From positions 1 to 9,191 of the forward strand of contig JABMRG010000136.1 in assembly GCA_013202935.1 (NCBI GenBank): a stretch of DNA of 9,191 nucleotides. Direction: 5' to 3'. Within the stretch, counting starts at the first letter, position 1. Each line of letters begins with the position of its first letter. This stretch comes from Candidatus Omnitrophota bacterium. GTDB taxonomy: Bacteria; Omnitrophota; Gorgyraeia; JABMRG01. The position numbers and the translations under genes are program-made. Below, one piece after another: positions 1 through 5,931 of the stretch. The notes beneath the pieces are model-generated. The model was not told the DNA's origin and did not search any database. It saw only the letters and a program-made list of their open reading frames with translations.

Positions 1-556
1 ACTTATGGCTTGTTCCATGAAAACCATATCTTCTTATCCGAAGATCTTTGTAGAACTCATACGGTATGCCGTAAATATACGCATGCGGTGGTATGGTCTG
101 ATGAAACGCTGTATCGAATATCGCAATCTGTGGTATACCTTTTGCAAAATTCCGGCATGCGCGAATACCCAAGAGGGCCGGGGGGTTATGCAGGGGTGCT
201 AACTCATTAAAGCTTTCAATCACCTTCACTACTTTTGGTGTAATAATCGTAGGTTGTGTAAAGACTTCGTTGCCATGAACAACGCGATGGCCTATGCCTG
301 ATATATCCCTATAAGATTTTATAACGCCTGAGGCTGGGTCTGTTAAGGCATCAAATATATAACCCATAGCCTTATGATGATTAGGTGCATTGACTCTTAA
401 GATAGTAGGTTTCTTATTATCCTTCTGGTGTGTAAGTATACTGCTGCCAGAACCGATTCTCTCGATAAGGCCCTTGCATAAAGGTTTAGGAAACTTCGTG
501 TTGAAAAATTGATATTTGATGCTTGATGAGCCGCTGTTTATTACCAGTATTTTCAT
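1..556 (-). CDS. ackA: Acetate kinase, N-terminal 185 codons (cut by window edge)
   Basis: Acetate kinase transfers phosphate from acetyl phosphate to ADP, giving acetate and ATP, the last step of the Pta-AckA pathway in the cytoplasm. My translation starts MKILVINSGSSSIK. It continues with GHRVVHG (residues 89-95), APLHNPPAL (120-128), FDTAFHQT (147-154) and RRYGFHGTSHK (175-185), all hallmark ASKHA-fold acetate kinase blocks. Residues N7, S10, S12, K14, R91, D148 and H180 fall at the same numbers as the substrate and catalytic residues of the well-studied Methanosarcina enzyme (family knowledge). The ATG at 556-554 overlaps the pta stop as ATGA, with AAAGG six bases upstream as ribosome binding site. 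The C-terminal half, about 210 residues, lies outside the window. No frame damage is seen in the part shown. Being last in the operon and coupled to pta, its translation may suffer from the early stop in that gene (inference). Confidence 0.97.
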   Translation of the reverse strand, partial: MKILVINSGSSSIKYQFFNTKFPKPLCKGLIERIGSGSSILTHQKDNKKPTILRVNAPNHHKAMGYIFDALTDPASGVIKSYRDISGIGHRVVHGNEVFTQPTIITPKVVKVIESFNELAPLHNPPALLGIRACRNFAKGIPQIAIFDTAFHQTIPPHAYIYGIPYEFYKDLRIRRYGFHGTSHK

Positions 557-1338
557 AATGAACCTTTAATATATGAGCATCTTATGGAGGTTACACAGAC
601 TACATCGATTATATCATCAACATCGCAGCCTCTGGATAGGTCGCTGCAGGGCGCAAGTACCCCGTGCAGCAGAGGGCCTAAGGCACGTATCTTTGCCAAT
701 CTCTGCGTAAGCTTATATGCTATATTGCCTGACTCAAGGTTTGGAAATATAAGAATATTGGCCTCTCCTCCTATAGGGCTTTCAGGAGCCTTGATAGCAG
801 CGACCTCAGGAATCAGTGCAGCATCAGCCTGAAGCTCGCCATCAATGAGAAGATCTGGCCTCTTCTGTTTGACCAGGCCTATCGCCTTAATCAGTTTTTC
901 TGTATCAGGGCTGGTTCCGCTTCCTTTTGTTGAAAAACTGAGCATTGCTATGCGCGGTGTTGCCTGAAAAAGATTCTGCATAAGCCTACTTGCTGATATA
1001 GCTATGTTGCAGAGCTGGCGCGGGGAGGGGTCTGGAACTATTCCGCAATCAGCAAATACGAATACACCTTTTTGGCCAAATGACTGATCATCATGAATCA
1101 TTATAAATGAGCTGGACATGGTACCGACTTTTGGATTAAGCCCTATACAATGGAGGGCACTTCTTGCCACATCTCTTGTTGTGTGAACTGCCCCTGCTAC
1201 AAACCCGTCTGCTAACCCCTCTTTTACCAGCATAGCCCCAAAATATACGGGCTTCTCAAGCAGTGTTTTCCTTGCTTTATCTTCGGTCATACCTTTTGCC
1301 TTGCGCAACTCATATAATTTGGAAATAAACTTATCCAA
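553..1338 (-). CDS. pta: Pta C-terminal fragment (up to 261 aa, start uncertain)
   Basis: This is the remainder of pta after the in-frame TAA and holds the whole catalytic part, ending TSIRCSYIKGSL. The first possible start is TTG at 1338-1336, one codon after the stop, but no Shine-Dalgarno stands before it. A later ATG sits in the conserved KGMT motif (residue 17 of this piece), with AAGG about eight bases ahead, so re-initiation there is conceivable but would lose the start of the conserved region. The downstream end overlaps ackA as ATGA. Whether this piece is ever made separately cannot be told from sequence. Confidence 0.55.
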   Translation of the reverse strand: MDKFISKLYELRKAKGMTEDKARKTLLEKPVYFGAMLVKEGLADGFVAGAVHTTRDVARSALHCIGLNPKVGTMSSSFIMIHDDQSFGQKGVFVFADCGIVPDPSPRQLCNIAISASRLMQNLFQATPRIAMLSFSTKGSGTSPDTEKLIKAIGLVKQKRPDLLIDGELQADAALIPEVAAIKAPESPIGGEANILIFPNLESGNIAYKLTQRLAKIRALGPLLHGVLAPCSDLSRGCDVDDIIDVVCVTSIRCSYIKGSL

Positions 1339-1341
1339 GTA

Positions 1342-1344
1342 TTA
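1342..1344 (-). other. In-frame TAA stop inside pta
   Basis: On the minus strand the codons read GAA TCT TCA TAA TAC TTG GAT AAG, and both flanks code Pta sequence in one frame. TAA is the natural stop of coaD, rsmD and lptG in this same window, so a genome-wide reassignment of TAA is excluded. The base after the stop is T, which favours termination rather than readthrough. Confidence 0.9.
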
Positions 1345-1569
1345 TGAAGATTCAAGATCTGCTATTTCAATACCATCAAGATTAAAACCTTTATCCTTGG
1401 ATATGGCTGCTATTTTCTCTTTATTTCCAACAAGAATGATATCAGCTAAGCCTTCGGTTTTTATATATGCCGCTGCCTCTAAAACCCTCTTGTCTTCACC
1501 TTCAGGCAATACTATCTTTCTCTTCTGCCTCTTTGCCTGCTCCCTTAACTCTGAAATCACTTTCAGCAT
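1342..1569 (-). CDS. pta: Pta N-terminal fragment (75 aa, ends at the in-frame TAA)
   Basis: If the TAA acts as a stop, this is the polypeptide made from the normal pta start: 75 residues ending LESS. It covers the first helix and the beta-strand with LPEGEDKRVLEAA (about residues 20-32), then a segment AYIKTEGLADIILVGN (34-49), typical of the opening of Pta domain 1. It lacks the CoA and phosphate-binding residues, so it should have no activity alone. It begins 12 bp after the coaD stop, and AGAGGA in that gap is a good ribosome binding site. Confidence 0.6.
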   Translation of the reverse strand: MLKVISELREQAKRQKRKIVLPEGEDKRVLEAAAYIKTEGLADIILVGNKEKIAAISKDKGFNLDGIEIADLESS

Positions 1570-1581
1570 GTAATTCCTCTT

Positions 1582-2067
1582 TTATTTTGTGGATAGTTTC
1601 TTCTTAAGTGCCTTATTTACAAATTTCGGCACAAAACAGCTTACATCTGCGCCTAACGAGACCGCCTCTTTTATAAGCTTGGATGAAAGATATGAATATG
1701 ACTCATTAGGCATAAGAAATATTGTCTCGACATTTCTGCTTAAGCGCCTGTTGGTAAGCGCCATCTGAAACTCATACTCAAAATCAGATATCATCCTAAT
1801 GCCCCTTACAATAACATACGAGCCCTTCTTTTTAACATAATTGACAGCAAGGCCGCTAAAACCTTCAACCTCAACACCTTTTAAGCCTTTTGTTGCCCTC
1901 TTTATCAACTCCACACGTTCTTGGAGGCTAAAGAGATTGTCCTTAGGGCTATTGTCAGCAACAGCAACCACAACCTTAGTAAAAATCTTCAAGGCCCTCT
2001 TGATCAAATCTATATGGCCAAATGTAATAGGATCGAAACTTCCCGGGTATACACACTTCTTAGTCAT
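1582..2067 (-). CDS. coaD: Phosphopantetheine adenylyltransferase (161 aa)
   Basis: CoaD joins 4'-phosphopantetheine and ATP to dephospho-CoA and pyrophosphate, the fourth step from pantothenate to CoA, as a cytoplasmic hexamer. The nucleotidyltransferase signature YPGSFDPITFGHIDLI (residues 7-22) contains the T-x-G-H motif ending at H18. VIVRGIRMISDFEYEF (85-100) carries R88 and R91, and SSKLIKE (128-134) is the C-terminal ATP-binding block. S10, H18, K42, R88 and R91 align number for number with the E. coli active site (S in place of T10, as in many species). I choose the ATG at 2067-2065 because AGAGGTGA lies five bases before it. An in-frame GTG three codons upstream would sit inside that ribosome binding site. 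The start overlaps the end of rsmD by 8 bp, implying translational coupling. rsmD-coaD adjacency is very common in bacteria. The product supplies CoA, the co-substrate of the next gene, pta. Confidence 0.97.
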   Translation of the reverse strand: MTKKCVYPGSFDPITFGHIDLIKRALKIFTKVVVAVADNSPKDNLFSLQERVELIKRATKGLKGVEVEGFSGLAVNYVKKKGSYVIVRGIRMISDFEYEFQMALTNRRLSRNVETIFLMPNESYSYLSSKLIKEAVSLGADVSCFVPKFVNKALKKKLSTK

Positions 2068-2623
2068 CTTGCTCACCTCTATTATATATACTAATTATAG
2101 TATCGCTATACTTCAGCTGACGCATTAATTTTAAGGGTTCTTCTTCTATGAAAATCTTGTCTTTTTTAGAATGCTCGGCGATTATCCAACCTGAATGCGA
2201 GAGTATATCATATATACTAATATACTTCAAGCACTTTCTTACCCACCCTTTATGGTACGGAGGATCTAAAAATACTATATCGAACTTCTTGCTTCTATTA
2301 TGTAGTGACTTTATGGCCCCCATTGCATCTTTAGTAATAACAGATGCCTTCCCGGCATCCATATCCTCTAATAAACTTAGGTTTTTTTTGATAGTCTTAG
2401 TAGAGCTTATATGCTTATCAGACAAGACTGCGGAAAGAGCTCCCCTGCTTATCGCCTCTATGCCAAAACTCCCACCCCCTGCAAAAAGATCGAGTACAGA
2501 AGCACCCTTAACTTTGGTACCTAGTACATTGAAGATAGCTTCCCTTATCTTATCCATGGTAGGCCTTATGCCTTTTGGCATCGACATTCGCCTACCCTTA
2601 TATCTGCCTGCAATTATTCTCAT
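2060..2623 (-). CDS. rsmD: 16S rRNA (guanine966-N2)-methyltransferase (187 aa)
   Basis: RsmD methylates the exocyclic amine of G966 in 16S rRNA, acting on the assembled small subunit with S-adenosylmethionine. The opening MRIIAGRYKGRRMSMPKG followed by RPTMDKIREAIFNVLG is the standard RsmD N-terminus. The SAM-binding motif I is DLFAGGGSFGIEAISRGA (about residues 45-62), a slight variant of the usual DLFAGSGALGIEALSRGA. The catalytic motif IV is FLDPPYHKGW (about 118-127). Length matches the family (about 180-200 residues). Its ATG overlaps the recG stop as ATGA (2623-2620). Its own end, with the sequence AGAGGTGA, doubles as the coaD ribosome binding site. No frame problems are seen. The alternative, another N2-guanine methyltransferase of the same superfamily, is unlikely given the N-terminus and the coaD neighbour. 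Confidence 0.95.
   Translation of the reverse strand: MRIIAGRYKGRRMSMPKGIRPTMDKIREAIFNVLGTKVKGASVLDLFAGGGSFGIEAISRGALSAVLSDKHISSTKTIKKNLSLLEDMDAGKASVITKDAMGAIKSLHNRSKKFDIVFLDPPYHKGWVRKCLKYISIYDILSHSGWIIAEHSKKDKIFIEEEPLKLMRQLKYSDTIISIYNRGEQDD
2068..2080 (-). promoter_or_regulatory. Ribosome binding site that fixes the coaD start
   Basis: On the minus strand AGAGGTGA is followed by GCAAG and then ATG at 2067. This strong Shine-Dalgarno lies within the last codons of rsmD (Asn-Arg-Gly-Glu-Gln), so a ribosome finishing rsmD is placed to start coaD. It argues against the GTG at 2076, which lies within the site itself. Confidence 0.65.
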
Positions 2624-4698
2624 CCTACAAACCCCAGGTGGAATTTTTCCTTAAAGGTCTCGGTCAATTTTTCCTTCAGCGCTTTGTAGCGGTCCTGGCT
2701 TAAAGAGGGGTCATCTGATATTAGCTCAAATGCCTCCTTACGCGCCTCTTCAAGTATCTCAACATCAGAGATAACATTACCAAGCGTAAGTTCAGGAAGC
2801 CCATGCTGCCTCTTTCCAAAAAGTTCTCCAGGGCCTCTAATATTTAAGTCCTCTTGCGCAATATCAAAACCATCATCCATCTTAGATATCGCCTCAAGCC
2901 TTTGCTGCGCTTCTTCTGTTTGAGCATCAGAGACAAGTATACAGTAGGATCTCTGTTTACCTCTGCCTATTCTTCCTCTCAACTGATGGAGTTGGCTTAA
3001 ACCGAAACGTTGGGCATTTTCAATAACCATAATTGATGCGTTAGTAACATCTATTCCTACCTCAACTATCGTAGTAGCCACTAGAACATCTATCTTTCCC
3101 TTTTTAAAATCCTTCATAATAGTAGTCTTTTCTTCATCACTCAGCCTGCCATGTATAAGCCCTACCTCAAACTCTTTGAATATCTCATCTTTTAATTTAT
3201 TATACATCTTTACCGCGCCTTCTGACCTTAATGCCTGCGACTCATCTATGACCGGATAGATTATATATGCCTGACGTTTCTCCTTTAGCTCAATCTTAAC
3301 AACGGCATAGTCCTTATCAACCTCTGAAGAGTCCAGCCATAATGTCTGGACATCTCTTTTTCCCTGCGGTAGTTCATCTACAACAGAGATATCCATGTCA
3401 CCATAAAGTGTCATTGCCATCGTACGTGGTATAGGTGTTGCTGTCATTACCATTATATCAGGGTTCTGCGTCTTTGTTTTCAGCAGGGCTCTCTGCTGAA
3501 CCCCAAACTTGTGCTGTTCATCTATAACAACGAGGCCAAGATCTTTAAAAGCTATGCCTGATTGGATTAAGGTGTGTGTTCCTACGATAATGTCAGCTTC
3601 GCCTGATTCTGTCAACTCTTTTGCCTGGTCTTTTTCTGGTTTAGGCATACTATTTATTAAAAGCACGACCCTTATCCCGATCTCTGAAAAGATATTGCTC
3701 AAGGTAATATAATGCTGTTTTGCCAAAATTTCAGTAGGAACCATTATTGCGCCCTGGTGGTTATTGGAGACTGTGAGAAAGAGCCCATACGCAGAAATGA
3801 CTGTCTTGCCAGAACCGACCTCACCCTGAATAAGCCTATGCATAGCTCTTTGGGAGGCCATATCGTTCCTTATCTCTTCTATCGTTTTTTTCTGGGCGTT
3901 GGTAAGCTCAAAAGATAATGCCTTAAAAAATTCATCTTCAGATTCAGCCTCAATCTTGTGTGCTCTTCCTTCCGGGGCAAGTTTCATCTTATATCTTCTT
4001 ATGGCAAGTGCCAGCTGGTGTATAAAGAATTCATCAAATACAATTCGTCTTCTGGCTTCGCTGGCCTGCCTATCATTGATTGGAAAGTGAATATTCTTTA
4101 TGGCTGAATGAATATCTATCAGGTGGTGCCGCGCGCGTATATTTGTCGGCATCAGTTCCTGAACATACCTGGAATACTGCTGAACCCCATGCTTCATAAT
4201 AGCCCTCAGGGTTCTCTGATTTACACCTGATACAAGCGGATATATAGGCACGATCCTTCCTGTATGAATAGGGTCCTCGGTGGGTGAGTCTTCTCTTATA
4301 ATCTCATATTCAGGATGTATAATCTGGAAGCGGCTTGTCTTCTGCGCCTTTCCATATACGATTATAGTGTCGCCTTCGGTAAAATATCTTTTCATATACG
4401 GCTGGTTAAACCAAAGGCAATATAGCTTCTTACCCGAATCATCCCCTACAGCAAGCTGGAATATCCTCCTGCCCCTTCTTGTGCTGAATACACTTGATGA
4501 GAGAACCTTTCCCTTTACAGTCTGATACTCATCTTCCTTTAGTTCGGAGATAGGTTTTAGGTTGCTTCTGTCTTCATACCTTCTGGGAAAATGTAATAGG
4601 CAGTCCTGGACAGTAGATATACCGAGGCGCTTAAGTAGTTTAAGCCTATCAGGCCCTACACCTTTGATATACTGAGCCGATGTAGTTGATATATTCAT
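2620..4698 (-). CDS. recG: ATP-dependent DNA helicase RecG (692 aa)
   Basis: RecG is a superfamily 2 double-strand DNA translocase that reverses stalled forks and processes Holliday junctions and R-loops. The N-terminal wedge (OB-fold) region begins with YIKGVGPDRLKLLKRLG (residues 10-26). Motor motifs are Walker A GEVGSGKT (292-299), DEQHKFGVQQRALL (393-406), TATPIPRTMAMTLYGDMD (419-436), GLIHGRLSDEEK (513-524) and QLRGRIGRGKQRSYC (572-586). A conserved C-terminal block GPGELFGKRQHG (622-633) follows. Length is normal and all motifs are intact. The ATG at 4698-4696 is the only start available, because an in-frame TAA lies two codons upstream. There is no Shine-Dalgarno, and the palindromic element begins just 8 bp upstream. 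It is the first gene of the minus-strand operon; its stop overlaps the rsmD start as ATGA. Confidence 0.98.
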   Translation of the reverse strand: MNISTTSAQYIKGVGPDRLKLLKRLGISTVQDCLLHFPRRYEDRSNLKPISELKEDEYQTVKGKVLSSSVFSTRRGRRIFQLAVGDDSGKKLYCLWFNQPYMKRYFTEGDTIIVYGKAQKTSRFQIIHPEYEIIREDSPTEDPIHTGRIVPIYPLVSGVNQRTLRAIMKHGVQQYSRYVQELMPTNIRARHHLIDIHSAIKNIHFPINDRQASEARRRIVFDEFFIHQLALAIRRYKMKLAPEGRAHKIEAESEDEFFKALSFELTNAQKKTIEEIRNDMASQRAMHRLIQGEVGSGKTVISAYGLFLTVSNNHQGAIMVPTEILAKQHYITLSNIFSEIGIRVVLLINSMPKPEKDQAKELTESGEADIIVGTHTLIQSGIAFKDLGLVVIDEQHKFGVQQRALLKTKTQNPDIMVMTATPIPRTMAMTLYGDMDISVVDELPQGKRDVQTLWLDSSEVDKDYAVVKIELKEKRQAYIIYPVIDESQALRSEGAVKMYNKLKDEIFKEFEVGLIHGRLSDEEKTTIMKDFKKGKIDVLVATTIVEVGIDVTNASIMVIENAQRFGLSQLHQLRGRIGRGKQRSYCILVSDAQTEEAQQRLEAISKMDDGFDIAQEDLNIRGPGELFGKRQHGLPELTLGNVISDVEILEEARKEAFELISDDPSLSQDRYKALKEKLTETFKEKFHLGFVG

Positions 4699-4701
4699 AT
4701 C

Positions 4702-4706
4702 TTATA
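4702..4706. repeat. 5-bp direct repeat TTATA, left copy
   Basis: TTATA lies directly outside the left terminal inverted repeat and is repeated directly outside the right one, as a target-site duplication would be. Five bases in AT-rich DNA can match by chance, so the weight comes from its exact fit to the inverted-repeat borders. Confidence 0.5.
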
Positions 4707-4736
4707 GCAAGGTTCTGCAGCCAACCTTCGCAGGAA
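4707..4736 (+). repeat. Left terminal inverted repeat of the element
   Basis: These 30 bases begin GCAAGGT and end AACCTTCGCAGGAA. They match the reverse complement of 5110-5139 at 22 of 30 positions without gaps, with the best block (13 of 14) at the inner end. Confidence 0.65.
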
Positions 4737-4746
4737 TATAAGCTTT

Positions 4747-4931
4747 GCTTATGCCATTTGCCTTCGCAGTGCTGGCATTTTTTGCCGTCCTTTTGGACTT
4801 ATGGCTCGTTCGTTTGGCGGAATTCACCGAGCACTTGTCTCGGGTTCAGTTCCGCCACTCTCTCACCATAAGCCCTAAAAGGACATTTGCCAAAAAAGCC
4901 TTGATGCACTGCTACCGGCAAAGGCATAAGC
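4747..4931. repeat. Long imperfect hairpin (about 85-93 bp arms, 7-base loop)
   Basis: The arm 4747-4831 is an inverted copy of 4839-4931 with a few small gaps. Shared blocks in order from the base of the stem are GCTTATGCC, TTTGCC, GCAGTGC, a TTTTTTG run, GTCCTTTT, CTTATGG, TGGCGGAA and CCGAG. The loop is CACTTGT (4832-4838). About 57 of 85 positions pair, far above chance. The arms have drifted, so this is either an old palindrome or one kept as structure by compensating change. Confidence 0.85.
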
Positions 4932-5012
4932 AACTCTATACCCTGCTAAAATTGCTGTAAAACTTTGTTGTTATCTATATTAGAAACCTTTGCAGTAACC
5001 GGAGCAGGACCT

Positions 5013-5073
5013 TGTTGGTGCGAGCGGCCATGGTTCGCCCGAGCCAAGTTCTTGGCGAGAGCGAGCAGCAACA
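5013..5073. repeat. Second nested hairpin of the element
   Basis: The outer arms are TGTTGGTGCGAGC (5013-5025) and GCGAGCAGCAACA (5061-5073), complementary at 10 of 13 positions. The core is a perfect GCCAAG-TT-CTTGGC (5043-5056). The segment is distinctly more GC-rich than the genes around it. Confidence 0.55.
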
Positions 5074-5081
5074 CGGAGTGA

Positions 5082-5104
5082 GAAAAACCACGGTGGGGTT
5101 TTTC
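5082..5104. terminator. Perfect 8-bp hairpin with T-tract, possible bidirectional terminator
   Basis: GAAAAACC (5082-5089) and GGTTTTTC (5097-5104) are exact inverse complements around a 7-base loop ACGGTGG. The A-run and T-run make it look like an intrinsic terminator on either strand. The GC part of the stem is only two to three pairs and the T-run is inside the stem, so termination strength is doubtful. It may simply be another palindrome of the element. Confidence 0.35.
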
Positions 5105-5109
5105 GAACG

Positions 5110-5139
5110 TTCCTGCGTAGGTTGCTAGCCACACCCTGC
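5110..5139 (-). repeat. Right terminal inverted repeat of the element
   Basis: Read on the minus strand it begins GCAGGGT and ends AACCTACGCAGGAA. It pairs with 4707-4736. Confidence 0.65.
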
Positions 5140-5144
5140 TTATA
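5140..5144. repeat. 5-bp direct repeat TTATA, right copy
   Basis: This is the partner of TTATA at 4702-4706. It follows the terminal CCCTGC of the element with no gap. Confidence 0.5.
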
Positions 5145-5156
5145 AATACTGGCTTA

Positions 5157-5185
5157 TTGACAATACTTATTTTTAGTGGTATATT
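5157..5185 (+). promoter_or_regulatory. Sigma70-type promoter of comF-lptF-lptG, probably leaderless
   Basis: A perfect -35 TTGACA (5157-5162) is followed after 17 bases by -10 TATATT (5180-5185, five of six to consensus). Transcription should begin about 5191-5193, while the comF ATG is at 5194. There is no Shine-Dalgarno before comF (ATTAGCCAACT precedes the ATG). Together these point to a leaderless or near-leaderless mRNA. The promoter starts 13 bp right of the flanking repeat, so it was left whole by the insertion. Confidence 0.6.
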
Positions 5186-5193
5186 AGCCAACT

Positions 5194-5931
5194 ATGAAGC
5201 AGGCTATAGCCGAAATATCCCAGGCAACACTCAATCTGGTCTTTCCTGTATACTGCCAAAGCTGCAATGTTAAGCTCTTATATACTAATCGAGGCTACTT
5301 ATGCAAAGACTGCCTTGGTAAGATAAAAAGAAACCAGCCTCCCCTCTGCACAAGGTGCGGGCGCTCATTAAATACCTATAATAAGAATTTAAAGGCTATC
5401 TGTGCTGATTGCATCGGTAAAAGCTATTCCTTCAAGCAGGCATGGCAGTGTTGTGAATATGAGGGATTGACCAAAGAACTTATACATAAGTTCAAATATA
5501 ATAAAAAAGTATTCTTGAAAGAACCTCTTGCCGAAATTCTTTGTCAGTTTGCTATGTCATATATAGACTATAAAACAATTGATAATATCATTGCAGTACC
5601 GATGAATAAGAGAGACCTTCAGGCAAGGGGGTTTAACCAGGCAGAACTTCTAGCAGAAGTCCTTTCCAAAAAATTAGGCATCCCATATATAAAGAATTTA
5701 CTCATAAAAACAAAAAGGACTAAAGAGCAGATTGGCCTTAATAGAGGCAGGCGCCTCAAAAATCTAGAGGGTGCATTCCATACAAACAAGAGCATATGTC
5801 TAAACCAAAAAGTGTTACTCTTGTTAGACGATGTATATACCACAGGTGCTACAGCAAACGAATGCTCAAAGACCCTGCTTGTTTCAGGTGCTGAATCGAT
5901 TTATTCTTTTGCAATAGCCAGAGGTAAATGA
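5194..5931 (+). CDS. comF: ComF family protein, phosphoribosyltransferase-like (245 aa)
   Basis: ComF-family proteins carry a zinc-binding N-terminus on a type I phosphoribosyltransferase fold. In naturally competent bacteria ComF is needed for DNA uptake or its downstream handling, but the reaction is not established. Four cysteine pairs are visible: C21/C24, C37/C40, C52/C55 and C70/C73. AVPMNKRDLQARGFNQAELL (residues 134-153) and QIGLNRGRRLKNLEGAF (179-195) are the usual ComF blocks. LLDDVYTTGATANECSK (210-226) is the PRPP-binding loop. Length is typical (about 220-250). The start is the first ATG after the promoter. It overlaps the next gene by 1-4 bases. comF homologues are often present in organisms not known to be competent, so a DNA-uptake role here is unproven. 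The possible PilT-type gene at the right edge would fit a type IV pilus, but it is not linked. Confidence 0.95.
   Translation: MKQAIAEISQATLNLVFPVYCQSCNVKLLYTNRGYLCKDCLGKIKRNQPPLCTRCGRSLNTYNKNLKAICADCIGKSYSFKQAWQCCEYEGLTKELIHKFKYNKKVFLKEPLAEILCQFAMSYIDYKTIDNIIAVPMNKRDLQARGFNQAELLAEVLSKKLGIPYIKNLLIKTKRTKEQIGLNRGRRLKNLEGAFHTNKSICLNQKVLLLLDDVYTTGATANECSKTLLVSGAESIYSFAIARGK

Larger units (their letters stand above)
553..1569 (-). pseudogene. pta: Phosphate acetyltransferase, reading frame broken by one in-frame TAA
   Basis: Pta interconverts acetyl-CoA plus phosphate with acetyl phosphate plus CoA, feeding AckA directly downstream. Read as one frame from the ATG at 1569-1567 (AGAGGA lies five bases upstream) to the TGA at 555-553, it is 338 codons, the usual length of a single-domain Pta (about 320-340). 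Codon 76 is TAA (1344-1342). The frame is the same before and after it. The N-terminal part has LPEGEDKRVLEAA. The later part has YFGAMLVKEGLADGFVAGA, a VPDPS segment, ESPIGGEANILIFPNLESG and a GPLLHG...DLSRG block near the C-terminus; DLSRG holds the conserved Ser-Arg of the active site (family knowledge). The only visible lesion is the stop, which is one base change from AAA, CAA or GAA. Options are a recent nonsense mutation, a sequencing or assembly error, or readthrough/restart giving two polypeptides. I favour mutation or error. Identity is near certain; status is open. Confidence 0.9.
4707..5139. mobile_element. MITE-like non-autonomous palindromic element (433 bp)
   Basis: The block starts GCAAGGTTCTGCAG and ends in CTAGCCACACCCTGC. 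Its first and last 30 bases are inverted repeats of each other at 22 of 30 positions, including AACCTTCGCAGGAA at 4723-4736 against AACCTACGCAGGAA on the other strand (5110-5123). It is flanked on both sides by TTATA (4702-4706 and 5140-5144), a plausible 5-bp target duplication. It encodes no transposase and consists mostly of nested hairpins. It sits exactly between two divergent operons and does not interrupt a gene. The 8-base end ACCCTGCT occurs a second time inside, at 4940-4947, which suggests two palindromic modules (4707-4946 and the rest). I do not recognise the family. A structured non-coding RNA or an old foldback repeat are the alternatives. Confidence 0.6.
4699..5193. other. Divergent intergenic region between recG and comF (495 bp, no gene)
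   Basis: This is the only long gap in the window. The ORFs found inside it are short and lie over inverted repeats, and no known protein motif is visible. It holds a 433-bp palindromic insertion-like block (4707-5139) and, in the last 40 bp, the comF promoter. Removing the block and one copy of its 5-bp flanking repeat leaves a 57-bp intergenic region, a normal size for two divergent housekeeping operons. Confidence 0.85.

Noticed and set aside
1342..1344. Genome-wide reassignment of TAA to an amino acid
   Set aside because: TAA terminates coaD, rsmD and lptG at their normal C-termini in this same window.
3509..3918. Plus-strand ORFs antisense to recG
   Set aside because: They lie opposite the highly conserved helicase motor region, have no family features, and are expected shadows of a long real gene.
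4698..4710. Extended -10 like sequence TGCTATAAG on the minus strand before recG
   Set aside because: It ends only two bases before the ATG, so transcription would start within or after the start codon, and no -35 stands at 16-18 bp. It arises where TTATA meets the element end.
4686..4960. Two plus-strand ORFs (61 and 71 aa) over the left half of the element
   Set aside because: They cross the long hairpin, so they encode arm and counter-arm, and the first begins inside recG. Neither has a convincing start or any family motif.
4935..4961. Minus-strand TTTACA / TATAGA pair as a recG promoter
   Set aside because: The spacer is only 15 bp and the -10 matches four of six bases. It is too weak to list as a feature, though some promoter in this block is needed.
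4707..5139. Integron attC site or CRISPR-like array
   Set aside because: There is no attC core (GTTRRRY / RYYYAAC pair), the length is wrong, there are no regularly spaced direct repeats, and no integrase or cas gene is nearby.
4946..5191. 81-aa minus-strand ORF in the recG-comF gap
   Set aside because: It overlies the comF promoter and half of the palindromic block, shows no recognisable domain, has no ribosome binding site I can see, and its composition follows the inverted repeats. It is most likely chance.
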